64,000 nt of DNA from Caballeronia sp. SBC1 (GTDB lineage Bacteria > Pseudomonadota > Gammaproteobacteria > Burkholderiales > Burkholderiaceae): NCBI RefSeq assembly GCF_011493005.1, contig NZ_CP049157.1, positions 434,001 to 498,000 on the forward strand, in the 5' to 3' direction. Position numbers and translations under genes: made by a program. Below, piece after piece: positions 9,007 through 18,557 of the stretch. Each line of letters begins with the position of its first letter. The first letter of the stretch is position 1. Below the pieces are notes generated by a model that did not search any database, was not told the origin of the DNA, and worked only from the letters and a program-made list of their open reading frames with translations.

Positions 9007-10098
9007 ATGACTAAGCATGATAAGAACCCGGCATGGCGCTTGCGCTCGCACCGGTTCGCAGCCCTGCCGCTGTGCATGGCCGCGTTCAGCCTGATGACGA
9101 GCACATTGGCCAATGCGCAGGACCTCACCTTGAGCGAAACCGGCTCAACCTTGATGTATCCGCTCTTCACAACCTGGGTGGCTGAGTACACGAAGTCGCA
9201 TCCCGGCATCCACATTACCGTCGGTGAGACAGGCTCGGAAGCCGGTATCCAGCAGGTGCTGGCGGGCAAGGCCCAGATTGGTGCGTCCGACGCCTATATG
9301 TCCGATGCCGAGATGCGGCAACACCCGCAGATCATCAACGTCCCCCTCGCAATTGCCGCGCAGACGATCAACTACAACTTGCCCGGCCTCAACGCAACTC
9401 ACCTCAAGATGGATGGGCCTGTGCTCGCCGCCATCTACACAGGCGAGATTCGCAACTGGGATGCGCCGCAGATCGCCGCGCTCAACCCGGGCGTAGCGTT
9501 GCCGCATCACCCGATCGTGCCGATCCGTCGGGCCGAAGGGTCTGGAGACACCTTCGTGTTCACCCAGTTCCTGTCGTTCTCGACACCAAACTGGGAGAGC
9601 AACCAGGGTTACGGCACGTCAATCTCGTGGCCGACCGTGCCGGGCAGTGCGACCGCAACGGGAAACGCAGGCATGGTCCAGGCGCTGCAGGCGACACCCT
9701 ACTCGATCGGTTATGTCGGCGTCAGCTTTACTGACAAGCTGGCCGCCGAGCATCTCGGCACCGCCGCACTCAAGAATGGCGCAGGCGAATTTGTTATGCC
9801 GAGCAAGGACACGATCACGGCAGGCGCCGCTTCACTCGGTCCGCGCACGCCGGCTGACGAACGTCTGAGCCTGGTGTTCGCGCCGGCATCGGGCTCCTAC
9901 CCGCTCGTCAACTACGAGTACGCGGTCGTTTCGACGAAACAGCCTGACGCCACCACGGCTGCGGCGTTGCGCAGGTTCCTGCTCTGGTCGATCGTACCCT
10001 CAGAGACCAACGAGGCGTACCTCGATACGGTGCATTTTATTCCGCTGCCACCTCATACGTGGGAATTGAGCCAGGCGCAGATCCAGTCAATCAAGTAA
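9007..10098 (+). CDS. pstS: PstS-family phosphate-binding periplasmic protein
   Basis: A 363-residue exported protein with a signal peptide cut after ANA (residue 37). The mature protein starts with the phosphate-loop element ETGSTLMYPLF and carries GSGDTFVFTQFL at 178-189, the second phosphate-contacting segment of the PstS family. It should capture phosphate or a related oxyanion in the periplasm. No pstC, pstA or pstB follows, so this is an orphan copy. Its partner may be a Pst system elsewhere, or it may act with the upstream MFS carrier. Confidence 0.85.
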   Translation: MTKHDKNPAWRLRSHRFAALPLCMAAFSLMTSTLANAQDLTLSETGSTLMYPLFTTWVAEYTKSHPGIHITVGETGSEAGIQQVLAGKAQIGASDAYMSDAEMRQHPQIINVPLAIAAQTINYNLPGLNATHLKMDGPVLAAIYTGEIRNWDAPQIAALNPGVALPHHPIVPIRRAEGSGDTFVFTQFLSFSTPNWESNQGYGTSISWPTVPGSATATGNAGMVQALQATPYSIGYVGVSFTDKLAAEHLGTAALKNGAGEFVMPSKDTITAGAASLGPRTPADERLSLVFAPASGSYPLVNYEYAVVSTKQPDATTAAALRRFLLWSIVPSETNEAYLDTVHFIPLPPHTWELSQAQIQSIK

Positions 10099-10221
10099 GC
10101 GCTGGTTAAGCGGAAACTTCCATCGGGCGCGGCAACGTGGTCCGTTGTCGTGCCATCGAAAAGCGCCGGCAACCGGACAACGCATTCGAACAGAATACGT
10201 TGTCCGAAACAACTGGATCAA

Positions 10222-10440
10222 TCAGTGGCCGCTATGCAGGTGCGCTGCCTTCTTGGCCGCGTGCTCAGCGTGCTCGCTCGCGTGCAGCCCATGACCATGT
10301 GCCAGGTGAGCATGGTGGCTCGCCGCCTCGTGGTCGCCAGCCTCTGCGTGCTTGGCTGCTTCGCGATGATGCTTCGCAGCGGAATCGAGGTGCTTGGCTG
10401 CTTCGTGATGATGGTGATGAACTTCGTGTTGATCGCTCAT
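10222..10440 (-). CDS. histidine-rich small protein
   Basis: A 72-residue hydrophilic protein with about 22 histidines, arranged in helical repeats of the type HHxEAAKHHxEAAKHAE. The start at MSDQHEV has GGAG seven bases upstream; a Met seven codons earlier lacks support. No signal peptide. Related His-rich helical proteins are frequent in Burkholderia and are uncharacterised; metal binding or buffering is a reasonable guess from composition only. It is convergent with pstS. Confidence 0.65.
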   Translation of the reverse strand: MSDQHEVHHHHHEAAKHLDSAAKHHREAAKHAEAGDHEAASHHAHLAHGHGLHASEHAEHAAKKAAHLHSGH

Positions 10441-10582
10441 GGAAGTCTCCAGTATCTGCAACGGGGCTCAATCCACAATAGGAGGGAGCACCACCACAGT
10501 AGTGAAGTGCAGTGTCACTTGCGTGAACCTCATCACGTAATCACGAACGCATAAGATCGCAGCCGTTACCTTCGTAGCGCAC

Positions 10583-11200
10583 CTATGCTGCGTAGCGCGC
10601 AAGAAACATATCGGCGGCGGATTCCGCTACTTGCTTTTGTTCATCCTTGCTCAAGGGGCGCTGCCCCATTGTCACCTGCGGCCAGAAAGCAAACGCTTTG
10701 ACGAGACCCTGCAACTGCAGCGAGGCGAACACCGGGTCCGCTATCTTGAGTCGGCCATCGGCAGTCGCTGCGCGTATCCACACGGTCAGGTCTTCTTCGC
10801 GCTCACCCATGCGGGCTACCATGTCGCGCGCACGCTCCGGCGAATGAATGCCTGCCGCGATAGCTACGCGTGCGAGCGACAGGAATGCCTCATCGTTTAG
10901 AAGGCTCAGCTTTTTCAACAGCAACTGGAGCAACTGCGCGCGCAACGGCCGAGCGTTGGAATAAGCCGGCGCCTCTCCCGTGTCACTCGCGTCCCACAAC
11001 TGCCGCAGGATGGCTGCGAACAGTGCTTCCTTGCTTGGAAAATGGTTGTAGACCGTCCGCTTCGATACACCCGCGCGGGCTGCGATGCAGTCCATGCTGG
11101 TCGCGTCGAAACCCGCCGCGAGAAATTCTTCGATAGCCGCAGCGATCACGGCGGCACGCTTGCGATCGGTCAGGCGTAGCAGGTTGGCAGTGGGATTCAT
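10583..11200 (-). CDS. TetR/AcrR-family repressor
   Basis: A 205-residue regulator. The N-terminal helix-turn-helix is clear (MDCIAARAGVSKRTVYNHF, residues about 36-54), followed by an all-helical ligand domain with the C-terminal pattern seen in AcrR-like proteins. It is divergent from a metallo-beta-lactamase-fold hydrolase, with 84 bases between the two starts. A palindrome in that gap makes self-regulation and control of the hydrolase likely (inference). Confidence 0.88.
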   Translation of the reverse strand: MNPTANLLRLTDRKRAAVIAAAIEEFLAAGFDATSMDCIAARAGVSKRTVYNHFPSKEALFAAILRQLWDASDTGEAPAYSNARPLRAQLLQLLLKKLSLLNDEAFLSLARVAIAAGIHSPERARDMVARMGEREEDLTVWIRAATADGRLKIADPVFASLQLQGLVKAFAFWPQVTMGQRPLSKDEQKQVAESAADMFLARYAA

Positions 11201-11220
11201 CGATAAATTTTACACCAGGC

Positions 11221-11257
11221 AGTTTACTTTTTTCTACGATAAACTACACTGTACAGT
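11221..11257. promoter_or_regulatory. candidate TetR operator region
   Basis: Between the divergent TetR and hydrolase genes lies the perfect 10-base palindrome ACTGTACAGT (11248-11257), preceded by an inverted pair AGTTTA (11221-11226) and TAAACT (11240-11245). Such symmetry in a short divergent promoter is typical of TetR-family operators. Binding is inferred, not shown. Confidence 0.5.
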
Positions 11258-11284
11258 CTACTTTCCGTATCGGGACGCCATTAC

Positions 11285-12427
11285 ATGACATCGTTCACCG
11301 GTTCTATCCGCCGCGCTTTAGGGCTCACGGCAGCGCGACGCAGCCGTGAATCATTCGACTCGTCGGCTCAGCACGACGGCGAGCGCTTCCGTAATGTCAA
11401 GCCTCGTCCCGTGGAAGGAATCGGCAAGATCCTGAGCATCGTATGGAACATGTTGTTCAAGAAGCCGGACGGCACGGTGCCTGCAAGCCCCTTGCCCGTC
11501 GATGCGCTCACGCGTGAGCAGCTTGACGCGGCGCCCGACCGCAGCTTGTATCGCCTCGGGCATTCAACCATGCTGCTCAAGCTGCGCGGTCAGTTCTGGC
11601 TGACCGACCCGGTCTTCGCCGAACGTGCATCACCGTTCCGGCGGTTTGGTCCAAAACGCTTTCATGCTCCGCCCATCGCGCTCGCTGACTTGCCGCCGTT
11701 GCGCGGCGTGATTCTGTCCCACGATCACTACGACCACCTGGACCGCGAGACGGTGCTCGCACTCGCGAAGACCACGAGCGTGTTCCTGACGCCGCTGGGC
11801 GTGGGCGACCGGCTGATCGAGTGGGGTATCGACGCGTCGAAGGTTCGTCAGTTCGACTGGTGGCAGAGTGTGGAGATTGACGGTCTCACGTTCACGGCCA
11901 CACCTTCCCAGCATTTCTCCGGCCGCAGTCTTTTCGATGGCAACAGCACCTTGTGGGCCTCATGGGTCATCGTAGACAGCGAACTGCGCGTGTTCTTCAG
12001 CGGCGACACGGGCTACTTCGACGGTTTCAGGACGATTGGCGAACGAATGGGTCCATTCGACATTACGCTGCTCGAAACGGGTGCCTACGACGCCCAATGG
12101 CCCTACGTGCACATGCAGCCTGACGAAACCGTACAGGCCCACCTCGACCTGCGCGGTCACTGGCTGATGCCGGTTCACAACGGGACGTTCGATCTGGCGA
12201 TGCATCGGTGGCAAGAGCCGTTCGAGCGCGTGATGGGCCTCACCGCCGCACGCGGAATTCCACTCGCGACGCCACGCATGGGAGAACGGCTGGATCTGGC
12301 CGCGCCGCACCGTGGTCAGCGGTGGTGGCGCGAGGTAGCGGAGGTAGCGGAGGTCGTGCAAACGCCCAGGACGGCGCGGCGACGGTTCTCCTGCCGCAGT
12401 ACCGCACAAGTTGATTCGCAAGGCTAA
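11285..12427 (+). CDS. metallo-beta-lactamase-fold hydrolase (UlaG/NAPE-PLD-like)
   Basis: A 380-residue predicted metal-dependent hydrolase. The motif SHDHYDHLD gives HxHxDH at 146-151; further metal ligands are His210 (PSQHF) and the Asp of FSGDTGY near 241. The arrangement is that of the group containing N-acyl-phosphatidylethanolamine phospholipase D and the lactonase UlaG. The N-terminal 60 residues include a weak hydrophobic stretch, so membrane association is possible. The last 35 residues, after the fold ends, are Arg-rich and unlike the family. It is probably repressed by the divergent TetR protein. Confidence 0.8.
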   Translation: MTSFTGSIRRALGLTAARRSRESFDSSAQHDGERFRNVKPRPVEGIGKILSIVWNMLFKKPDGTVPASPLPVDALTREQLDAAPDRSLYRLGHSTMLLKLRGQFWLTDPVFAERASPFRRFGPKRFHAPPIALADLPPLRGVILSHDHYDHLDRETVLALAKTTSVFLTPLGVGDRLIEWGIDASKVRQFDWWQSVEIDGLTFTATPSQHFSGRSLFDGNSTLWASWVIVDSELRVFFSGDTGYFDGFRTIGERMGPFDITLLETGAYDAQWPYVHMQPDETVQAHLDLRGHWLMPVHNGTFDLAMHRWQEPFERVMGLTAARGIPLATPRMGERLDLAAPHRGQRWWREVAEVAEVVQTPRTARRRFSCRSTAQVDSQG

Positions 12428-12439
12428 CTATTGACCTTC

Positions 12440-12472
12440 GCGCAGCGGCGCTAATGATCAACGCCGCTGCGC
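12440..12472. terminator. stem-loop between convergent genes
   Basis: GCGCAGCGGCG and CGCCGCTGCGC form a perfect 11-base stem with an 11-base loop in the gap between the plus-strand hydrolase and the minus-strand ligase. There is no strong T-run on either side, so termination is inferred from position and stem strength. Confidence 0.5.
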
Positions 12473-12573
12473 CCCCACGGTTACGCCTATAAGCCCGGGG
12501 GCCAACGATAAACAATGATGCTGGACTCGTTATGGTTGTCCTTCGTGACCACCTACTGACCGGTCGATGTGAA

Positions 12574-14232
12574 TCAAGACGACGCCAGTGCCCGCAACGC
12601 AAACCGCTTGAGCTTGCCCGTCTCCGTGCGAGGCAAAGCCTCAATAAACTCAATCGCGCGCGGGTACTTGTACGGCGCGATCTGTTCCTTTACAAAGGTT
12701 TGCAGCTGCACCGCCAACGCGTCGTTCGCTTCAAATCCCGCCCTGAGAACCACGTACGCCTTGGCAATTTGCCCGCGCTCATCGTCGGCCACGCTAACCA
12801 CCCCGCACTCCGCCACCGCTTCATGCAACAGCAGCGCACTCTCCACTTCAGGGCCGGAAATGTTATAGCCCGCCGAGATAATCATGTCGTCGGCACGGGA
12901 CTGATAAAACACGTAACCATCTGCGTCGATACAAACCGAATCGCCCGGAAGGTTCCATCCGTCGCGGACAAAACTGCGCTGCCGCGGGTCGCTTAGATAG
13001 TGGCATCCGGTCGGTCCTTTCACGGCAAGCATGCCAATCTCGCCAACAGGAACAGGCTGCATATTATTGTCCACTGCCTGCACCACGTAGCCCGGCACCG
13101 CGCGCCCGATCGCCCGGTCGCGCGTCTGCGCGTCAGCGCTCGAGATAAAGATATGGATCATCTCCGTGCTGCCAATTCCATCGATCATTTGCAAACCCGT
13201 GGCCTGCCGCCAGAGCTTGCGTGTGGCATCAGGCAACGCTTCACCCGCCGAGACGCTTTTTCTAAGGCTCGATAAATCGAAACGAGAAGCGAGGCCCGCC
13301 ATCTGCCGATAAAACGTCGGCGCGGTGAACATGATCGTCGCTCGGAAACGCTCGACTACTTGCAACAAAGTCTCCGGCGTCAACTTCTCGATCAATACCG
13401 TCGATGCGCCCGCACGCAACGGAAAACACAGCAAACCGCCCAGCCCGAAGGTGAACGCGAGTGGAGGCGTGCCGCAGAATATATCGTCGGCGGTGGGCTT
13501 GAGAATGTGGCGCGGAAACAGGTCGCACATCGCAACCACGTCACGATGAAAATGCATGCAACCCTTCGGCATTCCCGTCGTGCCGCTGGTAAATGCGATC
13601 AGGCAGACGTCGTCGGCAGCGGTGTCCACCGCTGTGTACTCGGCCGGTTGAAGCAAGGCGATTGTATCGACGGATTCGGGGCCATCGTCGTGAAAGAGCC
13701 TTGTTTGCTGCAGGCTTTCGCAAAAATACGCATTGGCAGGGTCGCTGCATTGCGCGAGTTCATCGACCAGTCGTGCGTCGCATAGAGCCGCCGACACCTG
13801 AGCCTTGTCGATGATCTGCTTCAACTCCTTGGCTCGCAGAAGTGGCATGGTTGGCACTACTACGAGACCTGCTTTCAGGGACGCAAGCCACGCGATCGCC
13901 ATGTGCAACGTGTTCGGCCCACGCAGCAAGATGCGGTTGCCCGGCACCAGTCCCATCACCCCGGTCAACACATGCGCTGCCTGGTTCACGCGCGTACGCA
14001 ATTCGCTGTACGTGGTCGCGTGCGGAGCACCATCGACATCCGACCAGATCGCGGGCCGTGCTCCCTGCCGGCGTTCCGGATGGTCATCGATTATCCGGTC
14101 GAGCAATTCGACTGCGCAATTCAGACGCGCCGGATAAGAGACGTCGGGGTTGTCGAGCAGAAACTGCGGCCATTCGCCTTGCGGCGGCAGGTTGTCGCGG
14201 GAAAACGTATCGACGTGCGCCGAAGGTTCCAT
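12574..14232 (-). CDS. abmG: 2-aminobenzoate-CoA ligase
   Basis: A 552-residue adenylate-forming enzyme that would activate 2-aminobenzoate (anthranilate) with ATP and CoA. The AMP-binding P-loop FTSGTTGMPKG is at about 214-224, SAGYNISGPEVE marks the hinge region, and PRTETGKLKR carries the C-terminal catalytic lysine. Length and sequence are of the benzoate/2-aminobenzoate-CoA ligase type. The ATG with GGAG seven bases upstream is chosen over a TTG six codons earlier. It is the last gene of the operon headed by the 2-aminobenzoyl-CoA monooxygenase/reductase, which is what points to 2-aminobenzoate rather than benzoate. Confidence 0.82.
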   Translation of the reverse strand: MEPSAHVDTFSRDNLPPQGEWPQFLLDNPDVSYPARLNCAVELLDRIIDDHPERRQGARPAIWSDVDGAPHATTYSELRTRVNQAAHVLTGVMGLVPGNRILLRGPNTLHMAIAWLASLKAGLVVVPTMPLLRAKELKQIIDKAQVSAALCDARLVDELAQCSDPANAYFCESLQQTRLFHDDGPESVDTIALLQPAEYTAVDTAADDVCLIAFTSGTTGMPKGCMHFHRDVVAMCDLFPRHILKPTADDIFCGTPPLAFTFGLGGLLCFPLRAGASTVLIEKLTPETLLQVVERFRATIMFTAPTFYRQMAGLASRFDLSSLRKSVSAGEALPDATRKLWRQATGLQMIDGIGSTEMIHIFISSADAQTRDRAIGRAVPGYVVQAVDNNMQPVPVGEIGMLAVKGPTGCHYLSDPRQRSFVRDGWNLPGDSVCIDADGYVFYQSRADDMIISAGYNISGPEVESALLLHEAVAECGVVSVADDERGQIAKAYVVLRAGFEANDALAVQLQTFVKEQIAPYKYPRAIEFIEALPRTETGKLKRFALRALASS

Positions 14233-14280
14233 GGTGAGCTCCGAGAACAACGAAATAATCGACGGGATAAACGACGGTGG

Positions 14281-14676
14281 TTAATCCGGAATGACGGCGG
14301 TGGCTTCGATCTCCACCTTGGCTTCGTCTTCAATGAGCGCGACCACCTGCACGGCGCTCATTGCAATGTCGTAGTTGCCGATCAGTTCGCGGAACGCGCT
14401 GCCCACGTCCCTCAACGCGGCGATATATTCACGCTTGTCGGTCACGTACCAGGTCAAACGCACGAGATGCTCCGGGCGTCCGCCTGCCGCCTCTAGCACG
14501 GCGACTATGTTGGCCAGCGCCTGGTGCGCCTGCGCGGCGAAGTCGCTGCTCTGGAAACGCCCTTGCGCGTCCCAACCAATCTGCCCTGCTATGAAGACCT
14601 GCGTGCCACGCGCGGCAACGCCGTTCGCGTATCCGCGCGGCTTGACCCAGCCGGCTGGGAGCAATGCTTTTTTCAC
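14281..14676 (-). CDS. RidA-family enamine/imine deaminase
   Basis: A 131-residue RidA/YjgF-type protein (QVFIAGQIGWDAQGRF; RLTWYVTDKREY; VEIEATAVIPD near the end). RidA proteins form trimers and hydrolyse enamines or imines. The start overlaps the stop of the thioesterase gene by four bases (ATGA), so translation is coupled. In this operon the monooxygenase/reductase produces a ring with an enamine-like amino group, so this protein may release the amino nitrogen as ammonia (inference). A general housekeeping role in imine detoxification is the alternative. Confidence 0.82.
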   Translation of the reverse strand: MKKALLPAGWVKPRGYANGVAARGTQVFIAGQIGWDAQGRFQSSDFAAQAHQALANIVAVLEAAGGRPEHLVRLTWYVTDKREYIAALRDVGSAFRELIGNYDIAMSAVQVVALIEDEAKVEIEATAVIPD

Positions 14677-15152
14677 GATCTCGTCTCCTTCACTTCGTTC
14701 TTTAACTCGTCCTTTACGTCGGCAAGCGCTGCGGGGTTGAAGCGTGTCAGCGCGGCGCGAATGTCATCGGGGATCTCGATCGAAACGCCGGATTCAAGCG
14801 ACGTTGTCACGAGTACCTGACGCGCAAGAAAGCGCATTTCCCCATGCGACTGTGCGTCAATCACAATGCCAACAGAACGAGCGCCTATACGTTCCAGCGC
14901 CAGCGACAGCACGAGCGTGTCGCCCATCTGACTCGGCTTTGAAAACGTGCAATCGAGCTTCACGATCGGCAAGCCAACGCGACGCTTGCTGATCATCGCG
15001 GCGTAATTTATATCGAGCGCCTCGTTGAACCAGTCCTCTACCAGCGCGTTGGTCATCACGAGATACTGCGGAAAAAATACGATGCCGGCGGGATCGCAAT
15101 GCGAAAAACGAATGCGCACCGGCCGTTCGAAATGGGTCGATGGTTCCATCAT
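14673..15152 (-). CDS. 4-hydroxybenzoyl-CoA-thioesterase-like hotdog protein
   Basis: A 159-residue single-hotdog acyl-CoA thioesterase. [18 protein letters not shown] contains the Asp of the 4-hydroxybenzoyl-CoA thioesterase family active site. In the operon it could hydrolyse dead-end CoA thioesters and recycle CoA. It overlaps the acyl-CoA dehydrogenase stop and the RidA start by four bases each, so the three genes are translated as a block. Confidence 0.82.
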   Translation of the reverse strand: MMEPSTHFERPVRIRFSHCDPAGIVFFPQYLVMTNALVEDWFNEALDINYAAMISKRRVGLPIVKLDCTFSKPSQMGDTLVLSLALERIGARSVGIVIDAQSHGEMRFLARQVLVTTSLESGVSIEIPDDIRAALTRFNPAALADVKDELKNEVKETRS

Positions 15153-16354
15153 GCGTTCCTGGCGGCGTGAGCCTTGAGCAGATCGCGCCCGACAATCAAC
15201 TGCTGCACTTCAGTCGCGCCTTCGTAAATGCGCAGTGCGCGAATCTCCCGATACAGTTGCTCAACCACCGCACCGCTTTGCACACCACTACCGCCCCACA
15301 ATTGCACGGCTGCATCGATAACCTGCTGAGCGCCCTCGCTTGCGTGCCACTTTGCAAGTGCAGCCTCGCGCGTGACAGACTTGCCCTGATCGCGCAACCA
15401 CGCGGCCCTATAAACCAGCAATGCAGAGCTGTCGATAGTGAGCGCCATTTGCGCGAGCTTCGCCTGCGTCAGTTGGAAGTCGCCCAGCGTCTGCCCGAAC
15501 ATCTTGCGCGACGCGGCGCGCTCGATCCCTTCGCTCATGGCTCGCCGCGCGAAGCCAAGCGATGCCGCCGCAACCGATGTGCGAAATATGTCGAGCGTAC
15601 GCATCGCAAGCTTGAAACCTTCGCCGCGATTGCCGAGTAAAGCGGTGCGCGGCACGCGTGCGTTCTCGAAAGCAAGGCGCGCTAGCGGATGCGGCGCGAT
15701 CACATCGAGCCGTTCGGCAATGTGCAGTCCCGGCGTATCCGCATCGACGATAAACGCGCTGATGCCACGCGCCCCCGCCGCCTCGCCAGTACGTGCAAAC
15801 ACCACGTAAAAGTCCGCGATGCCACCGTTCGAGATCCAGGTCTTCTCGCCATCGAGCACATACGAATCGCCGTCTTCACGAGCGCTGAGCGCGAGCGCCG
15901 CGACGTCCGAGCCCGCATCGGGTTCAGTCAGCGCAAACGCCGCGATTGCCTCGCCGCTTGCCACACGCGGCAAATAACGCTGCTTTTGCGCTTCGTTGCC
16001 GCCCAGCGAAATTGCGCCCGATCCGAGTCCCTGCATCGCAAGCGCGAAGTCGGCAAGGCCGCTGTGACGAGCAAGCGTTTCGCGCAGCAGGCAAACAGCG
16101 CGCGTATCAATGGTGTCGCCGTGGCCGCCGTAAGCCGCGCCGCCTACGCCATAACGCAACCAGCCGGCCGCACCAAGCTCACGTACGAGACGACGGCATA
16201 CCGCATCGACGTTCGCGTGGTCGGCATGGGTATCGCCCAGATGTTCCGCTGCCCACGCATCAATGCGCGCACCAAGATCGCGATGCCTTGCTTCGAAGAA
16301 CGGCCATGCGAGGGCGTCGTGGAAAGCGTCGGAACTTGTTTGAGGATTGGTCAA
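15149..16354 (-). CDS. acyl-CoA dehydrogenase
   Basis: A 401-residue FAD enzyme of the acyl-CoA dehydrogenase family. [16 protein letters not shown] and [17 protein letters not shown] are the flavin-binding segments, and [14 protein letters not shown] near the C-terminus carries the catalytic glutamate. The start is taken as TTG ([11 protein letters not shown]) because GGGAGA lies five bases upstream within the end of the hydratase gene; the longer frame upstream is non-homologous. It likely performs a dehydrogenation step in the ring-opened or reduced alicyclic branch of 2-aminobenzoyl-CoA breakdown. Confidence 0.88.
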   Translation of the reverse strand: MTNPQTSSDAFHDALAWPFFEARHRDLGARIDAWAAEHLGDTHADHANVDAVCRRLVRELGAAGWLRYGVGGAAYGGHGDTIDTRAVCLLRETLARHSGLADFALAMQGLGSGAISLGGNEAQKQRYLPRVASGEAIAAFALTEPDAGSDVAALALSAREDGDSYVLDGEKTWISNGGIADFYVVFARTGEAAGARGISAFIVDADTPGLHIAERLDVIAPHPLARLAFENARVPRTALLGNRGEGFKLAMRTLDIFRTSVAAASLGFARRAMSEGIERAASRKMFGQTLGDFQLTQAKLAQMALTIDSSALLVYRAAWLRDQGKSVTREAALAKWHASEGAQQVIDAAVQLWGGSGVQSGAVVEQLYREIRALRIYEGATEVQQLIVGRDLLKAHAARNA

Positions 16355-16355
16355 C

Positions 16356-17204
16356 TCAATCTCCCTCGAACACGGGCCGCGTCTTCGCGGCGAATGCGTG
16401 ATACGCGCGGCCGAAATCGTTGGTCGCCATGCAAATTGCCTGCGCCTGCGCTTCGGATTCAATGGCCTCGTCAATGCTCATGCTCCACTCCTGATGCAGC
16501 ATCTTCTTCGTGATGCCGTGCGCGAAAGTCGGCCCTGACGCAAGGTCGAAGGCAAGTGCTTGAGCCTCGCGCACAACGTCGCCGGGTTCGCATAGACGGT
16601 TATAAAAGCCCCACGCGAAGCCCTCGTCGCCACTGGCGGAACGTCCAGTGAAAAGCAGTTCGGCCGCTCTTCCCTGACCAATGATGCGCGGCAGGATCGC
16701 ACACGCGCCCATGTCGCAACCCGCCAGTCCCACACGGGTGAACAGAAACGCGAGCTTGCTTCGCGCGGTTCCCAGCCGCATATCCGAAGCCATCGCGAGG
16801 ATCGCTCCCGCTCCGGCGCAGATGCCATCAACTGCCGCAACAATGGGTTGCGGGCAATGCCGCATCGCTTTGACAAGATCTCCCGTCATGCGCGTGAACA
16901 TGAGTAACTCGGGCATGGGCAGGTCGACGAGCGGCGCGATGATGTCGTGCACGTCGCCACCGGAGCAGAAGTTGCCTCCGGCGCCGTGGATCACGATGCT
17001 CTTTACATCGGTGGCGTAAGCGAGCTGGCGGAACAGATCGCGCAACTCCGCATACGATTCGAACGTCAATGGATTCTTGCGCTCGGGCCGGTCAAGCGTG
17101 ATCGTGCCAACGCCTTGCTCTACCGTCCAGCCAAAATGCTTCGCGCGATAGTCGCCAAGGGTCGTGCGGTTGCCGGCAAAAAGCGCGGCGGTGTTGTCGT
17201 TCAT
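16356..17204 (-). CDS. enoyl-CoA hydratase/isomerase family protein
   Basis: A 282-residue crotonase-fold enzyme. [16 protein letters not shown] and [17 protein letters not shown] form the oxyanion hole and CoA-binding region. The ATG at MNDNTAAL has GGAGA upstream; the longer frame runs antisense-like through the MarR gene and is rejected. It probably hydrates an unsaturated alicyclic or ring-cleaved CoA intermediate in the operon's pathway. Confidence 0.86.
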   Translation of the reverse strand: MNDNTAALFAGNRTTLGDYRAKHFGWTVEQGVGTITLDRPERKNPLTFESYAELRDLFRQLAYATDVKSIVIHGAGGNFCSGGDVHDIIAPLVDLPMPELLMFTRMTGDLVKAMRHCPQPIVAAVDGICAGAGAILAMASDMRLGTARSKLAFLFTRVGLAGCDMGACAILPRIIGQGRAAELLFTGRSASGDEGFAWGFYNRLCEPGDVVREAQALAFDLASGPTFAHGITKKMLHQEWSMSIDEAIESEAQAQAICMATNDFGRAYHAFAAKTRPVFEGD

Positions 17205-17238
17205 CGACTGTCTCCGTATCAATGTGCGTCGCCAGGCG

Positions 17239-17778
17239 TCACGAGTCCGTGCGCTCACGCAGGTGTTGCTTGAGCTTGCCCAGCTTCTGATGCATGCGCG
17301 CCTTGTCAGCCAGCGGCAAACCGCCGAACAATTCGACGACCCATTGTTCATGCGCACGCGCCATGCGATCGAACGACTCGCGGCCATGCGTCGTAAGGCG
17401 AACGGCAAACGAACGGCGATCATTCGGATCGGTATCGCGCACGACAAAACCTTCCTTCTCCAACTGGTCCGTGAGACCCGTCACGTTGCCGCCGGTGACC
17501 ATCAGGCGTCGTGAAAGCTCGTTCATCTTCAGGCCTTCAGGATGACGCTCGAGTTGCGCCATCAGGTCGAAGCGCGGCAGCGTGGTATCGAATTCGGCAC
17601 GCAGGCGCTTACGCAGTTCGGCCTGCACCATATTCGTCGTGGTCAGCATGCGCAGCCACAAGCGCAGTCCCATGTGACTGTCGACACCAGTGCTCATCTC
17701 AAGGTCGACAACATTGCCGGCGGCCTTGGCCTTCTCAGGCGCGGCAGTTTTAACCGTGCGGGCAGCGGGCTTGTTCAC
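17239..17778 (-). CDS. MarR-family regulator of the 2-aminobenzoate operon
   Basis: A 179-residue winged-helix regulator. [20 protein letters not shown], then the recognition region [17 protein letters not shown], then a wing ending in [13 protein letters not shown] are classical MarR elements. The start is GTG, overlapping the SDR stop (ATGTGA). Placement inside the operon implies autoregulation. MarR proteins of aromatic-CoA pathways are often released by the CoA thioester, so 2-aminobenzoyl-CoA is the obvious candidate ligand (inference). Confidence 0.88.
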   Translation of the reverse strand: MNKPAARTVKTAAPEKAKAAGNVVDLEMSTGVDSHMGLRLWLRMLTTTNMVQAELRKRLRAEFDTTLPRFDLMAQLERHPEGLKMNELSRRLMVTGGNVTGLTDQLEKEGFVVRDTDPNDRRSFAVRLTTHGRESFDRMARAHEQWVVELFGGLPLADKARMHQKLGKLKQHLRERTDS

Positions 17779-18557
17779 ATTACTTCTCCACCTGAAATAG
17801 AAATGGTCTGGCCGGTGATCGATCGCGACTCCGGCAAGCACAGCCATAACGCAGAACTGGCGACTTCATCCGGCGTCACGAAGCGGCGCTGCGGATTCGA
17901 TCGCAGCAGTGCTTCGCGCGCCTCGTCCTCACTACGTCCGGTCTGCGAAACGATCTTTTCGATCGACTGTTCAAGCAGTCCGGTCTCGGTATAACCGGGA
18001 CAAACGGCGTTGACGGTCACGCCACGCGTTGCCACTTCGAGCGCGAGCGAACGGGTCAAACCGATCACGCCATGCTTGGCCGCGCAATATGCGGCCACAT
18101 AGGCGTAACCCACCTGGCCGGCGGTGCTGGCTACGTTGACAATGCGCCCGCTGCGACGCTCGATCATCGCGGGCAAGACCTCTTGCGTGCAAAGGAATAC
18201 GCCGGTGAGATTCACGTCGAGCATGCGTTGCCACAGCGCCAGATCGGTCTTCGCAAACGGCGCGGCTTCGGCCTGGCCTGCGTTGTTGACGAGGATATCG
18301 ATGAAGCCGCGCTCGCGCGCAGCAGCGAAGGCCACAGCGACGGAGTCGGCGGACGTGACATCGACGCTCTGCACATGGACGGTTCCGGCTTCGCTCAGGA
18401 CCTCGGCTTGATAGGCGAGCCGCGCCGCATCCCGGCCCATCAACGTGATCTGCGCGCCGGCTGTCACCAGCGCGTGCGCGATGGCTGCACCAATACCACT
18501 GCCGCCGCCGGTGACCACTGCGTGCTGGCCGTCGAGTGAATGCGTACTCGTGTTCAT
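17775..18557 (-). CDS. short-chain dehydrogenase (3-hydroxyacyl-CoA type)
   Basis: A 260-residue SDR. The cofactor site is [20 protein letters not shown] follows near residue 90, and the catalytic residues are in [23 protein letters not shown] (Ser, Tyr and Lys). In context it most likely oxidises a 3-hydroxyacyl-CoA formed by the hydratase. It overlaps both its upstream neighbour (ATGA with the monooxygenase stop) and the MarR gene. Confidence 0.86.
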   Translation of the reverse strand: MNTSTHSLDGQHAVVTGGGSGIGAAIAHALVTAGAQITLMGRDAARLAYQAEVLSEAGTVHVQSVDVTSADSVAVAFAAARERGFIDILVNNAGQAEAAPFAKTDLALWQRMLDVNLTGVFLCTQEVLPAMIERRSGRIVNVASTAGQVGYAYVAAYCAAKHGVIGLTRSLALEVATRGVTVNAVCPGYTETGLLEQSIEKIVSQTGRSEDEAREALLRSNPQRRFVTPDEVASSALWLCLPESRSITGQTISISGGEVM

